This document shows, piece by piece, positions 11,429 through 26,442 of a DNA stretch of 64,000 bases. Below the pieces are notes generated by a model, which made no database searches, was not told the origin of the DNA, and saw only the letters and a program-made list of their open reading frames with translations. Position 1 is the first letter of the stretch, and the number at the start of each line of letters is the position of its first letter. The stretch is from Gonapodya sp. JEL0774 (lineage: Eukaryota; Monoblepharomycota; Monoblepharidomycetes; Monoblepharidales; Gonapodyaceae): positions 91,388 to 155,387 of the forward strand of contig JADIIX010000049.1 in NCBI GenBank assembly GCA_027604505.1, written 5' to 3'. The translations under genes were made by a program, and so were the position numbers.

Positions 11429-12196
11429 CAGGGTCGCCAGCGACAGCCAATCATCCCTTCCCGGGTTCCCGGTTGCGACTTCTCAAACGAGAAGCAATCC
11501 AGCAACTTCGGGTGAATAGTTTCCGAGTTCTAGACTCGTGGCGGCGAAGATTCGGTTGGGACTAGCGCTTCAAAGGCCGGCAGCTGGAGGTTATCAAGAT
11601 TTTGAATTGATTCGAAATCTTGCACGGATTCGCTCACGTGTTCCGCTTTCAGACGCTTTCTGAACTACACTGGCACTTCACCCTCTCGTGTTCTTCCTCG
11701 TATGTAGGTTCGTTCTTTTGCCCAAACCTGTGAGGATTCGCATTGGGTGCTTGATCCAGTAACACAAGAAACTTCCGCACATTTTCACTTTGAATCAGGA
11801 GTTATCGACGAAGATCCCCAATGTTTTCTCCTCTGATTGCCGCTTTTTTTATGAAGCACTAAGACTTTTTGTTAGCGTCATGGGGATAGTGCGATTTTGA
11901 AGTTGGATCCCCGTAATCAAACTATCTGGGACCTCGCGATTTAAGAAATCTTTTTTTTTTCCAATACTGCACGTCTATTCAATACGCCCATTTTGAGCCG
12001 AATGGTGGGGCAAGTTGTCATGGAGGTCGGGGATGTTCCTGCGGAGCGGAACAACTCTGAGACCTGGACACAGGGTTCACGATCACAGTGTGATAAGGAT
12101 TGATCCACCACACAGATATATATGAATGTATGTCCACACAGCGCACAGTTTTCTTGACCAAGACTCCCTACAGGGCAGAGTTTCATCTCCATCATC
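11429..12196. promoter_or_regulatory. Divergent promoter region between CTC1-like gene and nitrite reductase
   Basis: These 768 bases separate two divergent start codons and hold no plausible reading frame. Notable features are T-rich tracts (near 11845 and 11950), and a canonical GATA-factor site described separately. Any regulator of either gene should act here. Confidence 0.5.
12091..12097 (+). promoter_or_regulatory. Putative GATA-factor (AreA/Nit2-type) site upstream of nitrite reductase
   Basis: TGATAAG matches the HGATAR consensus bound by the fungal nitrogen regulators AreA/Nit2 and lies 100 bases upstream of the nitrite reductase start. Position relative to a nitrogen-assimilation gene makes it credible, but a single 6-mer match is weak evidence. 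Confidence 0.35.
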
Positions 12197-15100
12197 ATGC
12201 CCTCGGATATCAGAAGCCATTCTTTCCATCGCGTGGTCATCGTCGGTCTGGGCATGGTCGGCCTCAAGATGTGCGAGTCGCTCATCTCCATCGACGAACT
12301 GGCCGGCGCTTCTTCCTCGGAGTCATTCCAAATCACCGCTTTCTCGGAAGAACCCAATGCAGCTTACAATCGCATGCTACTCACCTCCTATTTTGAACAT
12401 GGCTCCGTCGAAGCGCTGACGATGAAACCTGCCAGCTGGTTTGTGGGAAAGGGCATTAAAGTGGTCAAAAGGAGAGTCACAAAGATTGATAGAGCAAGGA
12501 AGGTGGTCACTGACACTGCTGGAGCGGAAACAGAAGTATGTGTGGAGGAGCGGTGACTCGATGACGCAAATCTCTCACCACTCGCATCTAATCGTCCAGT
12601 ACGATACACTTATAATTGCAACCGGATCTAACTCCTTTGTCCCTCCCATCAAAAATGTTGAAGCCCCCGGTGTCTTCGTCTACCGAACCATCGAGGACCT
12701 TGACAACATGATTGCCTACGCCAAATCCTGCAAGCAAGCGGCTGTTCTTGGCGGAGGTTGGCTCATTGAATATTCACAAAAACTGAATCTCGTTTTGTTA
12801 TAACCCGAGAACATCTACCGATAGGCCTTCTCGGTCTTGAAGCCGCCGCCGCCCTGATGCACCTCAATCTCCAAACTACCGTCGTTGAGCGAAATCCGCA
12901 CGCGCTTGCCCGCCAACTTGATGCCGAAGGTGCTAGCGTGATGATGCAAGAGCTTGACCGATTAGGACTCAACGTGGCAGTGCGCAAGGACACCAAACAG
13001 ATTCTGACAAACGCAGAGGGACGCGTAAGAGGACTTGAGTTCGTGCACAAGCAGGGAACTCACAGCGGAGACGATGTTTTAGAATGTCAGATGGTTGTGG
13101 TGAGCGTCGGTATCGCATCGAGGGATGAGTTGAGCAAGGAGTGCGGGTTGGAGGTATGTTAGCAACACATGATGACAGCACTCAGCGAATCGGGAGATCT
13201 CATGCCACGAAACTCCGACATATCCAATAGACTCATGCAAGGGGTGGTACCGTTACAGATGACGAGCTCCGCACTTCGGACCCCTCCATCTTCGCCGTCG
13301 GAGAGGCTGTTTCTCATCGGGGAATTGTATACGGGCTTGGTGAGTAATACTGGCGTTTGTGTCCATACCATCAAAATCTTACTACAATCTCATGCAACAT
13401 CCTCTTCTTCCAGTTCAACCTGGCTATGAAATGGCCCAAGTGGTTGCATCTGTGCTTGCAAAGGAACGTCACATGCGCTGCCACGCTGGGTCCGCCCTCT
13501 CGGCACCGGCCACCAAGCGATTCTTGGGGAGTGACATGTCTACAAAACTCAAACTCGCGGGTGTGCACGTGGCGAGCTTCGGAGACTACTTTGCGGACAG
13601 GGACGGTTACAAGGGGGTGCCCGCGGCGGATGTCGTAACGGCGGTAGCCAAGGATCCGTTCGGTAAGCCTTGAATGGCAATCGATTTTGGGCGTTGGATG
13701 GGGAGAGTGGTTTTCTTACGGTCATGTTCTTCGCACAGGGTGCTCCTACAAAAAGCTCCTCTTCTCCAAGGATGGCAAACAGTTGTACGGTGGAATCGTA
13801 CGTTTTTCTCTCTAAGTAATCTATTGTTGCTCTTCAGTACATCGACTGACTCCGTTATCTGATCGTCCAAAGCTCGTGGGCGATGCCACAACGGAGTACA
13901 CCAAGCTACACACTTTGGCTCGCAGTGCAGCACCGCTCAAAGTCTCACCCTCGGAGCTACTAGGTCGCAAGAAGGGTGGTGATACAGAAGAGGAGGATGT
14001 GAGGTTTTCTGATCCGACCCTGGGGGCCATTTTCTGCCCCTCTCTAACTTCACACATGCAACATGTACACCTCCCAGGATCTCCCCGACGAAGCTCAAAT
14101 TTGCTCTTGTAACAACGTCACCAAGAAAGCTCTCGTTGAGGCTGTTAAGGCCGGTAACAAGACCCTCCCCGCACTCAAATCCTGCACGCAGGCCGGTTTG
14201 GGCTGCGGCGGATGTGTTCCCGCGGTGACATCGATCATGAACGCGGAGATAAAGAAAATGGGAGGAACAGTGAAAAACTCTTTATGCGAGCACTTTGACT
14301 TTTCGAGGAAGGAGGTTGGTCTTGTTGTGCACAAAATATTGACGTGGTCTGATCAATGGTTCTGGTACGTTTCAGCTATTCGAGATCGTTAAAATAACAA
14401 AAACGAAGACATTTTGGGACCTTTTGAAGACTCATGGCCGAGGTAACGGTTGTGAGGTCAGTCAATTCTCAAGTGTTCGTTTATGAACTTGCTCGTGCTC
14501 ACTCTATTGTTCTCGGCCTGACAAGGTCTGCAAACCAGCCGTCGCCTCAATTCTCGCCTCTCTTCACAACGAAAATGTCATTGCTAAGGCGCACATGCCG
14601 CTACAAGACACCAACGATAGATTCCTCGCCAACATTCAGCGAGGTGGTTCGTTTTCGGTTGTGCCTAGGATCGCCGGGGGCGAGATCACTCCGGAGGGTC
14701 TCATTGCTATCGGGCAGGTTGCCAAAGAGTTTGGACTCTACACCAAAATAACTGGTGGACAGAGGATCGGTGGGTTGTCAACGGGGAGGGCTTCCGTGTT
14801 TTGCGGAAACCTGACCACTTCCGGTTCTTCAAGACATGTTTGGTGCGCAAAAGGAGGACCTCCCGACAATCTGGGAAAAACTCATTGCAGCTGGCTTCGA
14901 ATCTGGCCACGCGTACGGAAAATCCCTGCGTACCGTCAAATCATGTGTAGGCTCCTCGTGGTGTCGGTATGGTATGAGGGACTCTGCTCGTTTTGCGATA
15001 GAGGTGGAGAACCGATATAAGGGAGTTCGGTCACCTCACAAGCTAAAGGGCGGTGTGAGTGGGTGTGTGCGAGAGTGTGCTGAGGCTCAAAGCAAGGACT

Positions 15101-16353
15101 TCGGCCTTATTGCTACGGAGAAGGGATGGAATGTGTAGGTTATCAGATGCTTCCGTTGCCTCCATGAAAGTGGTTTTCTGAATGTACTCCACTATTTCAT
15201 TTTATTTGTGCAGCTACGTAGGCGGCAACGGCGGATCCACACCGAAACACGCTCTCCTTCTGGCATCGGAAGTGCCCGAAGAACTCGTTATCAAATATCT
15301 CGATCGGTACCTCATGTACTATATTGCTACAGCCGACAAGCTCACCCGGACTGCGCGGTGGATCGAGAAGCTAGAAGGGGGAATTAAGCACTTGCAAGAT
15401 GTCGTGATTCACGACAGCCTGGGGATTGCAGTGGAGCTGGAGGAGCAGATGGCGCACCTCGTCAGCACATACAAAGAGTGAGTCGTACTTTGAGGGGAAC
15501 CGAAGGAAGCGCAGAGCATTATGTTTGCTCACTGATCGGCCGTGACATCTTCCAGCGAATGGGCGGAAGTCGTTAACAACCCGGAACTTCGAAGGCAGTT
15601 TAAGCAATTTGTGAACTCGGAAGAGACGCAGGAGAGCATCGTCATGCTCAAGAAGCGTGGTCAGATCGAGCCGGCACCGTGGCCCAAGAATGGAACCGGT
15701 GCGGGACCGTCAAAGGAAGACACGGAGGCGCTCATCCGTGAGAGTGGTGACCAATTGGAATGGGTGGATGTCGGTAAGGTGGTGAGTTCCGTGACTCACT
15801 GAGACCAAACTAAGTTTGCACCTTATGAGCACGTCGGCTTGATTGTAGGCCGATTTCGTTGACGATACAGGTCGCACGGTGAAGTACGGTGACACTCAAC
15901 TCGCAGTATTCCGGACATTGTCCGGCGACGGATCCATTCAGTGGTATGCTTCTCAAAATGTGAGTTTCGTGAATATGTGAAGATCTATTCAAGGACTATT
16001 GTGACACAAGCACAATCGACTCGTAGATGTGTCCCCACAAACGGTCCCTCGTTTTGTCCCAGGGTCTCCTCGGCGACGCCAATGGTGTTCCCAAGGTTGC
16101 TTGTCCCTTCCACAAAAAGACATTCGCACTCACTACTGGCGAAGGTATCGACGATCCCAGCTTCTCGATCAGCACCTTCGAAGTTCGCATTGCGGGCGGG
16201 GACAGGATCGAAGTGAAGCTACCCAGCATCAAAACCCTGGATCGGGCATTAGGTACGAGTGCATGGAAAGTTGGCAAAGAGAGACGGCGAGCGAAAAAGA
16301 TTGAGGGAGGGTGCGGTGGAGCATGCGGAGGAGGGGAGGAGCTAGCGTGGTGA
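12197..16353 (+). CDS. niiA: Assimilatory nitrite reductase [NAD(P)H]
   Basis: This enzyme reduces nitrite to ammonium in the cytosol with six electrons from NAD(P)H. The multi-exon gene shows the full NirB-NirD fused fungal layout. An N-terminal FAD domain (VVIVGLGMVGLKMCE) is followed by an NAD(P)H domain (AAVLGGG joined across an intron to LLGLEAAAAL). Two BFD-type [2Fe-2S] modules follow (CSCNNVTKKALVEAV with GLGCGGC, then GNGCEVCKPAV near 14450). Next is a sulfite/nitrite reductase half-domain, then the siroheme-[4Fe-4S] cysteines in SCVGSSWCRYG and GGVSGCVRECAEAQ. A C-terminal Rieske-like NirD domain carries MCPHKRS and ACPFHKKTF. The tail ends in a Cys/Gly cluster (GGCGGACGGGEE). All expected cofactor residues seem present. 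The nitrate reductase partner lies 13 kb downstream on the opposite strand. Confidence 0.95.
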
Positions 16354-16739
16354 AAGAACTCTCGTTCGACTGGTCGTCCACATTTAAAATATCTAGAGGA
16401 TTTGTATCCCGCTGCATTACATAATGATCATGTATACTACTAGAAAAGTTTTATTGCTGAATAATCACAACTTTGAATCTTTCATTGCCTGCTCAATAAC
16501 ACGAAGACAGAGCTGACAATTTACACTTTCCTCTCACCAATATCTGCATCGATCATAGTTCTACGAACTCTGATTTACGTCAGGTTGGGTTGTTCTTGTC
16601 ACACGTCGCGCTTCCCCAGTGTTGTGACACCAGTTTTCGACTCAACCTTACAAATTTGGATCTTTCTGAGCATACTCAGTACTGAGCACAATTTCAGTGT
16701 CTTAGAGGGCGCTCAAACTCGAATCACCGAAGCTGCGTA
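16354..16739. other. Intergenic spacer
   Basis: This 386-base AT-rich spacer between tandem plus-strand genes should contain the nitrite reductase 3' end (AATAATCAC and similar A/T-rich runs near 16460) and the cyclin L promoter. I see no coding sequence or repeat in it. Confidence 0.5.
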
Positions 16740-18600
16740 ATGTCCCAAATCACAGAACTATCGCTTCAGAATCCGCTTCTTTCCGTGCACCAATTGGAGT
16801 CGACACCGAGCACTCGCGATGGACTCTCTGAAGGTGGGTTATTCCCGCCAGGTTGTCTCAGAATGAAAAATGCGTTGTCGGATCCCATCCAACAACCATA
16901 TCCCCTTTGGCGATACTGATTTCAACTCCGCGCGTGACTTTTCACGCTCTCTGACAACCGAATGACACTCAACGGTAGATATGGAGGAGGACCTGCGCCT
17001 TTTTGGGTCGGAGCTGGTCCAGTCCGTCGGGATTCTGCTGCAGTTGTTGGTTCTATTCCTTTGCAACGGTGGTTTGTTCATATATTGGTTTCTCACACGT
17101 CAACCTTCCGATTTGGATTGTGCGAAGGCCTCAGACTGCTGTTGCGATAGCCTTAGTGCTGTTTCAGCGTTTCTTTTCTGTCTCGTCTTTTCGACAATAT
17201 GGTATTCGGGTACGCTTTCTGTTGAGTTCAGTGAAAACATATTCCTCGTGCTCCAACACGCTCTACACTCTTCTGCTCATTAGGACGTTGTTCTTGGCTC
17301 CATATCTCTTGCCTCAAAAGTCTCAGAACATCCCCGAAAACTTCAAGACATGATTGCTACTTTCGATTACGCCGTTAAACGTCACCGTCGACGATTCGCC
17401 GAGCCCCTCGAGGCATTCTCGGCTCAATTTTTTGAATTGCGAAGTTCGCTGTTGGCGGGAGAGATGCACGTGCTGAGGAGACTTGGTTTCAACGTCCATG
17501 TGGAGCACCCGTACTCATTGCTAATAAACTACTTGAAAGCTCTGGAGCTGGACGGAAACCAAGAAATGTGCCAAAAATCTTGGAATTTCGTCAACGACAT
17601 GTGAGCCGCCCGGCATATGATGTTGAACGGTTTCGTTTCGAACCAAACCCCCAAACCGCAGGCTTCGCACCCGTCTTCCAGTTCTCCTCCCACCCACCGT
17701 ACTCGCCGTCTCGGCCATTCATCTTGCTGCCCTTCACCTATCTATCCCTCTCCCAACCTCTTGGCTTGCGGTGTTCGAAGCAGACCCGGCAGATGTGTAC
17801 ATTGCGTGTGCGGTTGTCGAACAGGGATATGCCAGAGTCAAGGCTCGGAAAGTGAAGAAGTCGTGGAAGAAGGATATGCCCGTCGCGTTAAGGGAGGTTG
17901 AGGCGTGGGTTGCAAAAGTGGAGGAGGGAGAAAGGAATGGGGGTGTGACTGTAGAGGAGGAGAAGGTGGATGTGGACCCTGGAGGGGATGGTTCCGGAGA
18001 TAGAGAGGAAAACGATAATAAGGACATTGTGATCAGTGCCTCAAATGGGAACGGAAACGGTGAGAACCACCCTGCTTCGGAGCCCCGTGTTGGCTTGACA
18101 AACGGCACTGAGGCCAGCAAAGGGTCCATCCACCCACTACCACCCAAACCTGACGGCGGTGGCAGCGGGAGTGCTAAAGTGGGCGTGGTAACGGTCGGGA
18201 GTGAGGATTCAAAGTTTAGGGATGTGGACCGTAAAGTGCGCGGGTCGCGTACCGAGTCACGAAGAAGTGAAAGCAGGAGTCGGAGCAGAAGCCGGAGTCG
18301 GAGCAGAAGTAGAGACAGGTACAAGAGGAGAAGGAGGTGAGTTCTATCAGAAGCTGTTAGTGGTATTGCGATTCAAACCGTCGCCATCTCAGGGACTCTC
18401 GTTCGCGTTCCCGTTCCCGGTCACCCTCGCGTTCCCCATCCCGCCGGGACCGCGATCGGCGAGATCGTTACCGGGACGGTGACGATCGTCGACGAAGAGG
18501 GAAGAGTAGGAATAGATCGAGAGATCGGAGTAAGGATAGAAGAGTAGGTGGTGGAGGGAGTAGTGGTGGAAGTAGGACTGCCGATAGGTATCGGCCGTAA
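16740..18600 (+). CDS. Cyclin L-like cyclin with C-terminal RS domain
   Basis: Cyclin L partners CDK11-type kinases in nuclear pre-mRNA splicing and transcription. The start ATG at 16740 opens MSQITELSLQNPLLS and leads to STPSTRDGLSE, the N-terminal motif of the L-type cyclins. First cyclin fold: LRLFGSELVQSVGILL, then QTAVAIALVLFQRFF and GSIFLASKVSEHPRK. Then LRRLGFNVHVEHPYSLLINYL closes the first fold. The second fold (17640-17900) includes AAALHLSIPLPTSW-type residues and ends in AVVEQGYARVKARK. The C-terminus is Arg/Ser-dipeptide rich (18255-18340). After a short intron it continues as DSRSRSRSRSPSRSPSRRD and stops at 18600. An RS tail is the feature separating cyclin L from cyclins K/T. 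Introns are short; internal joins are approximate. Confidence 0.85.
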
Positions 18601-18783
18601 TCGAGGTGTACAGGTTGTAACTATGGAGTCGGGTGTCCAGTGTCCCCGCAGCGGAACAAGCATAGAATCGGGTCCGTGATGGTGCTTGTGCGATCTTTTT
18701 CTTTTATGGTACACATAATAATGCAACCGAGGCGAGCGAGAACAGGCGATGTCTGTTCCTCATAAACTTCCACACACGACTCC

Positions 18784-20745
18784 TCATAGCTTCACCACTT
18801 GCTCTTGCTGATACCCCATCTTCTTCAGAACTCCGCCCAACGGCCCGGGGGAATCGTCGGGGGCGCGGGGACCTGCCAGGTGCGCCACCATGCTGGATAG
18901 GCAGGGAGAAGGACGAAATCGCGTGAGGAAGAAGGGTTTCACAGGGACGAGAAGGATGGATTACAGGGCGGGGGGAACAATCGACTGATTCAGTGCGACG
19001 TACCGTTCCGGCCCACATACAAGCACCACACCATTTTTGCCTGTACCTGGTGGTGGTAGCCCAGCCTTCTTCACCATCGCCTCGTCCACTCTGCCTACCA
19101 AACCGCGCCACTGTGCCTTGCCGGCATCATCCACCGTACTGTCCACCGTGTATGTGACTCTGAACCTATTGGGATACATGGCTGCCAGCGAGTCGAGTTC
19201 GTTTTTGTAGAGAATTGATTCGGGGGAGCGGGATGCGTACAGGAGTGTGACTTTGGGTTGGACGTTGTATAGGGAGGAAGTCGGAGGAGAGGTTGACAAG
19301 AGATGAGGGAGGAGTTGGATGAGCGGTGTGATGCCAGTGCCGGCGGCAATCTGGAAGAGGAATCGGCGAGGAACAGTGAGGTGGTGCGTAGCGAGTGGGG
19401 TGAGTTGTGTTGAGGACAAATTAGTCCGCCCGTCAAATTAGTGCGCCCGTCTCAGCTTCAGTGGTCTCAAAATCCCTCTCGCCCGCACTGAGTCGTGTAT
19501 CCAATACTCACAAATCCAATCTCTTTCTGACTCCCAACTTCCCACCCTACGAACAGCCCCCTCATGTCGACCTTGGCTCCCACTTTCCTCCCAACCAGCC
19601 ACGGTGTCACACCTCCTTCGTCATACCTTTTGACGACCAAGGCAAATTCGGTCGGTGTGATGAAGAGCGGGGTGTAGAAGCGGAGTAGTTGCGCAGACGG
19701 CTCGCGGAGGTGGAGGTGGATCAACGCGAGGGGGGGAAGGTCACGAGGAGAAGGCTGCAGGAAGGGGTGGGTGGGTGAAGGAGTGGAGGGCCTGGATGGG
19801 GTTATTGGGGACATGGAAGAGCAGTGAGGTAGGTCCTGTTGCTCTCGGGTGGTTGAGCGTGGAAAGGGAATTGCGTTCGTTCCTCTCTGTGTTTCACGGA
19901 CTCTCTCACACCCACCTGGAACTTTCTTGACTACCCGTCACTGACGGAAACGCTGTTGGTGCGAGACCCCCCACGAGGGTCTTTGCTGTTGCGCTCTTTT
20001 CCTTTTCGGCAAGGAGGTCCGCCTCCCTCGAGACGGGGATCTCTCTCCTAAACTTGAGTTTGTATACATGTGGAGCGATAAGTTGCTTTTCGATCAACTC
20101 AAAGGCCGTGAATTTGCGTGTGTCGAATACAGGTGGTGGTTCGTAGACCGTCAAGTAGTGATGTACTTGGTACGCGAGGAGCGCTGCAGATGCTATGAGG
20201 CCAATAACAAGTGCCGGGGTCGAAGACTTGTCTATGGTCGGAAATGTATGTCGGGCTTGGGGTGGTGCAAAATTTGACGGTGGTGGCAGTGAGAAGGAAT
20301 TGTAATCGTGGTTACCGTTCTGGCGTGGAAAAGAAAACGGTGGGAGCGGCGACGGGGGGTCAGTCCGGTGCAGACTCAGTGGTCCCACAAGCGGGGGAAG
20401 GTGCGCAGCCTGTTCGCTCCGGGAAGGTCGCGGTGGAGAAGATGTCGGGGAATCGTGTTCGTTGGGGGTATGATGTGGACCGGACAAGGACGAAAAAGAA
20501 CGCGAAGAATACAACCATCGCGGATGCATTTGTTGCAAAGTCCACGCAGGATGTGTCGATCGCTTCTCTCGCCCTCCTTGTAGCGGTGTCCGAGGGCCAA
20601 CCACGATATTCCCACTTGCAAATCCTCTCGCTGAAGATATCGAGTCCGTTCCTCGGAAAATTCCCCGTCTAATCCTTGAAACTGCTGCCATCACGACGGT
20701 GTTTCGATGCTTGATAGGCGATGATCCATCGAGGTGAAGAGACAC
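18784..20745 (-). CDS. Cyc2-like mitochondrial flavoprotein, cytochrome b5 reductase family
   Basis: This family includes yeast Cyc2, an inner-membrane FAD protein that supports haem attachment to cytochrome c. The N-terminus is Arg/Ser-rich and acid-poor, as in a mitochondrial presequence; the second Met (20691, MAAVSRIRRGIFRG) may be the true start. One transmembrane segment follows (ALVIGLIASAALLAYQ). Then comes the FAD-binding beta-barrel (FELIEKQLIAPHVYKLKFR; RFYTPLFITPTEFALVVKRY replaces the canonical RxYTP flavin motif with RFYTP). The NAD-binding half carries IAAGTGITPLIQLL and VLVCGPERYV. After an intron the tail LGGVLKKMGYQQEQVVKL ends at 18784, as in the family. An ordinary cytochrome b5 reductase is the alternative. 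Expression shares a spacer with the hypothetical gene at 21105. Confidence 0.75.
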
Positions 20746-21104
20746 TCGAAGTGTCTAAACGGGTGGTGGCACATGCGTTCGTTGCCCAGACAGGACCAAC
20801 GGGCAAACACTGCATATTATTACACATTGTGAATCTGTGCATGGCCTACTTATCGGCCAAGCCAGCAATCCCGGTTGTGAAGTCCGGTGCTTCCTTAGTT
20901 GGTGACCAGCAAGCCAACGAGAAGCAGTATAATATTGAGTTCGCATGCAAGGCGCGACAAATTTCATGTATACAATAGAGGAAATTGTCGAGGCAGCATC
21001 TGGGACGCCCCATTCCTCCCAGATCCTCTATACAACGTGCTTCATCGTTTTGAACCCAAGCCGGACAATTCAAGAATAATATATTTACCCCGCAACCCAC
21101 ATAT
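20746..21104. other. Divergent spacer
   Basis: This 359-base stretch lies between divergent start codons of the Cyc2-like gene and the hypothetical gene. It is AT-rich toward the right end (AATAATATATTTACC near 21078). No coding sequence is convincing. Confidence 0.45.
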
Positions 21105-22819
21105 ATGCCAGCCACACAGCCGCGCGACTCGAATTTGAGGATCACATTCGCTGGTCGGGTAAGTGAGAGACAGGAGTACGTGTCTCCATCATATTCTCAA
21201 TGCATGTTTTGGCCGGAGAGAGCGCCGTAGGTTGACTTGTTCGTGTCTGGTCTTCGAGTCGGATCTTCAGCGAAGCGATGTACGTCCCCGCCGAAGCGTC
21301 GACCTAAGAATACTTGCTCGAACTACTCGTGTGTATTTTCCAGGACCGACATCAATGTTGCCGGAGGGACATGCACAGTTGTGCTGCTGGACCCCAACTC
21401 GGGTTTTGCCAAGGGAGCAATCAAGTTCCTGCAGGATTACCTTCAACCAAAAACGCTACTGTGTACTCGTTGGCGGAGCTTATCACAGTGAGGAAAGTTG
21501 AACTGAGCACCGACGTCCATCTCGATGAGCTTGGCGTGAAGCTGCGGAATCACTTTGTGAAAATGAATTCATTGGAAGACTATGACGGCATTGGCAGTCT
21601 CATTGAGAGTGCCTGGACGGCAGAAGAAGTGGGCCCGTCCGTCGTCCGCCCCAAAGAGTTTGAAAACATGGGGAAGCTTCACACTCTGAAGACGACTTTG
21701 AGCACACCTTTGAGCACGACTTTGAGCACATCTCCGCTGCTGGTTCCCATATTTGCTTGTTACAAACACATTACAAGAGCGGGTAGTCATGAGTGCCTTC
21801 CTCGAGATGTTCTTGGCACTGGCGTGGTTTCAGCTCTGATGGGACAGAGATTTGACTCCCCGTTGTGGTTGTTGTATCCTGAGGACGATGATTTTGTTGC
21901 TTCGTCAGAATCTCGCTCTTCGGACTTCGTCCTGGTCTCGTTCCTACCCAAAGACAGTCTTATCGAGGATGTGGTTGATTTACGAGATGACAGTGCAATG
22001 CCTTCCGACTGGGCGCACATCAAAGTAGGCTGCTGCGAACGTTGTGAGACTATTGCAATAAGGTTGGTTGTCTTTAGTTTCTGGAGGTTGTTGTGGAGCT
22101 AACGATGTACCTTAAAAGCTACACCAAACTCCAGAAGAGACAGAAGAAAGAGAGTATGACAACAGCCTCACCGATATGGTCTTCGAGTCCAATACCTCGC
22201 TCTCAAGGGTTCCATCGAGAAGTCGAGACCCAGGCTCTCCAAGTCCCGCCGAAATCGCGCCAGCAGCCCCAACCACCTTGAAGTTGCTTGAGACAGCATC
22301 TCCCCTCACTAGCGAACTAAAGAGCACCATTAACGCAGCGTACGAAGTATACAAGGCAAAATTTGGAAAGAAAGCACGTGATGAGGCAGATGAGGAAAAC
22401 AGTCCGGACACCAAGGAAGACTTTACAATTATGCGGAGGAACTATAGCGGAGATAAACTAGCAAACGATGGCTCTGGACTGAGAAGGAACGAAGTCATCG
22501 TATTGGAGACAGCAATGGACATGTCTGAGAGTACCCCGCCCATGCCTATCACTGCTAAGAACGTCGTGACGTTGCTGCACAGCAAAGGCGCTTTTATAAC
22601 GATCGCTTTATGAAGATCTCGCAAGTCGACCTTGCTAAGGATTTCTTCCACACTACTGGTGGCCAAGATATTCATGATATAGTACGCCAATTGTTGATGT
22701 CGTTGAAAGACAAGGAGTGGTTTACCAAGGCAAACAAGGACGGAGAAAGATCGCCATACACGCCACTTCAGAAATTCACAAATCGCCTCAACGCCAGAAG
22801 GGGTAGAAACCCTGAGTGA
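21105..22819 (+). CDS. Unrecognised protein gene with two apparent single-base frameshifts
   Basis: The start MPATQPRDSNLRITFAGR is followed by a perfect GTAAGT donor at 21159. Downstream coding sense moves between frames. Frame 1 gives TDINVAGGTCTVVLLDPNSG and stays readable to 21450. Frame 2 gives NATVYSLAELITVRK and runs to HIK at 22024. A GT-AG intron (22025-22118) then joins in phase to EYDNSLTDMVFESN. The last segment (ISQVDLAKDFFHTTGGQD to 22819) is again in another frame. The two unexplained shifts fall on homopolymers: A5 at 21449-21453 and T4 at 22592-22595. Each would be mended by one extra base. A tandem 12-base repeat (21707-21742) encodes TTLSTPLSTTLST. I recognise no domain. 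It may be a decaying gene or carry sequencing errors. Confidence 0.4.
21707..21742. repeat. Tandem 12-base repeat, three copies
   Basis: TTTGAGCAC occurs three times at 12-base spacing, encoding a short Thr-Leu-Ser repeat inside the hypothetical gene. It is a small in-frame minisatellite. Confidence 0.7.
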
Positions 22820-26084
<3,265 letters not shown>

Positions 26085-26442
26085 ATGTGTCTGTGAATGA
26101 TGGGTTATGTCTCCCCATCGCAGGACATATTGAGGACCAATCTTTGCTCAACCTCTGGTGGAGACGATACATCCCCACCTCATAGTAACTGACTTAAATG
26201 AATTCCAATATTACAAATTGAATTTGAATAAAATCGTTATCTATTGTATCTATATCAAAATTTTTGCACCGGTGCGTGAACCATCAGCTCTATTTAAGAT
26301 GTGATGTCGAGGGTGAAGGTTCGAACCCCAAAGTAGTAGGCCGACAAGGAGCGAGTTTTCGTCTCACTCGCCAGTGTATACATCTGCCTCACTACAGGCA
26401 TCTGGAAGCGTCAGGAAATCAGACGGACATCACCTGTACACA
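26085..26442. other. Convergent spacer
   Basis: These 358 bases lie between convergent gene ends and are AT-rich around 26200-26260 (likely 3' ends of the sulfatase and PQ-loop transcripts). GGTTCGAACCCC near 26312 looks like a tRNA T-loop box but has no matching A box or cloverleaf. Confidence 0.4.

Noticed and set aside
18784-20745. Ordinary cytochrome b5 reductase as the electron donor of the truncated nitrate reductase
   Set aside because: The protein has a mitochondrial presequence, a transmembrane segment and the Cyc2 C-terminal tail, so it is more likely Cyc2-like than a nitrate-reductase partner.
26300-26340. Possible tRNA T-loop (GGTTCGAACCCC)
   Set aside because: No matching A box, no anticodon arm and no paired acceptor stem could be folded around it.
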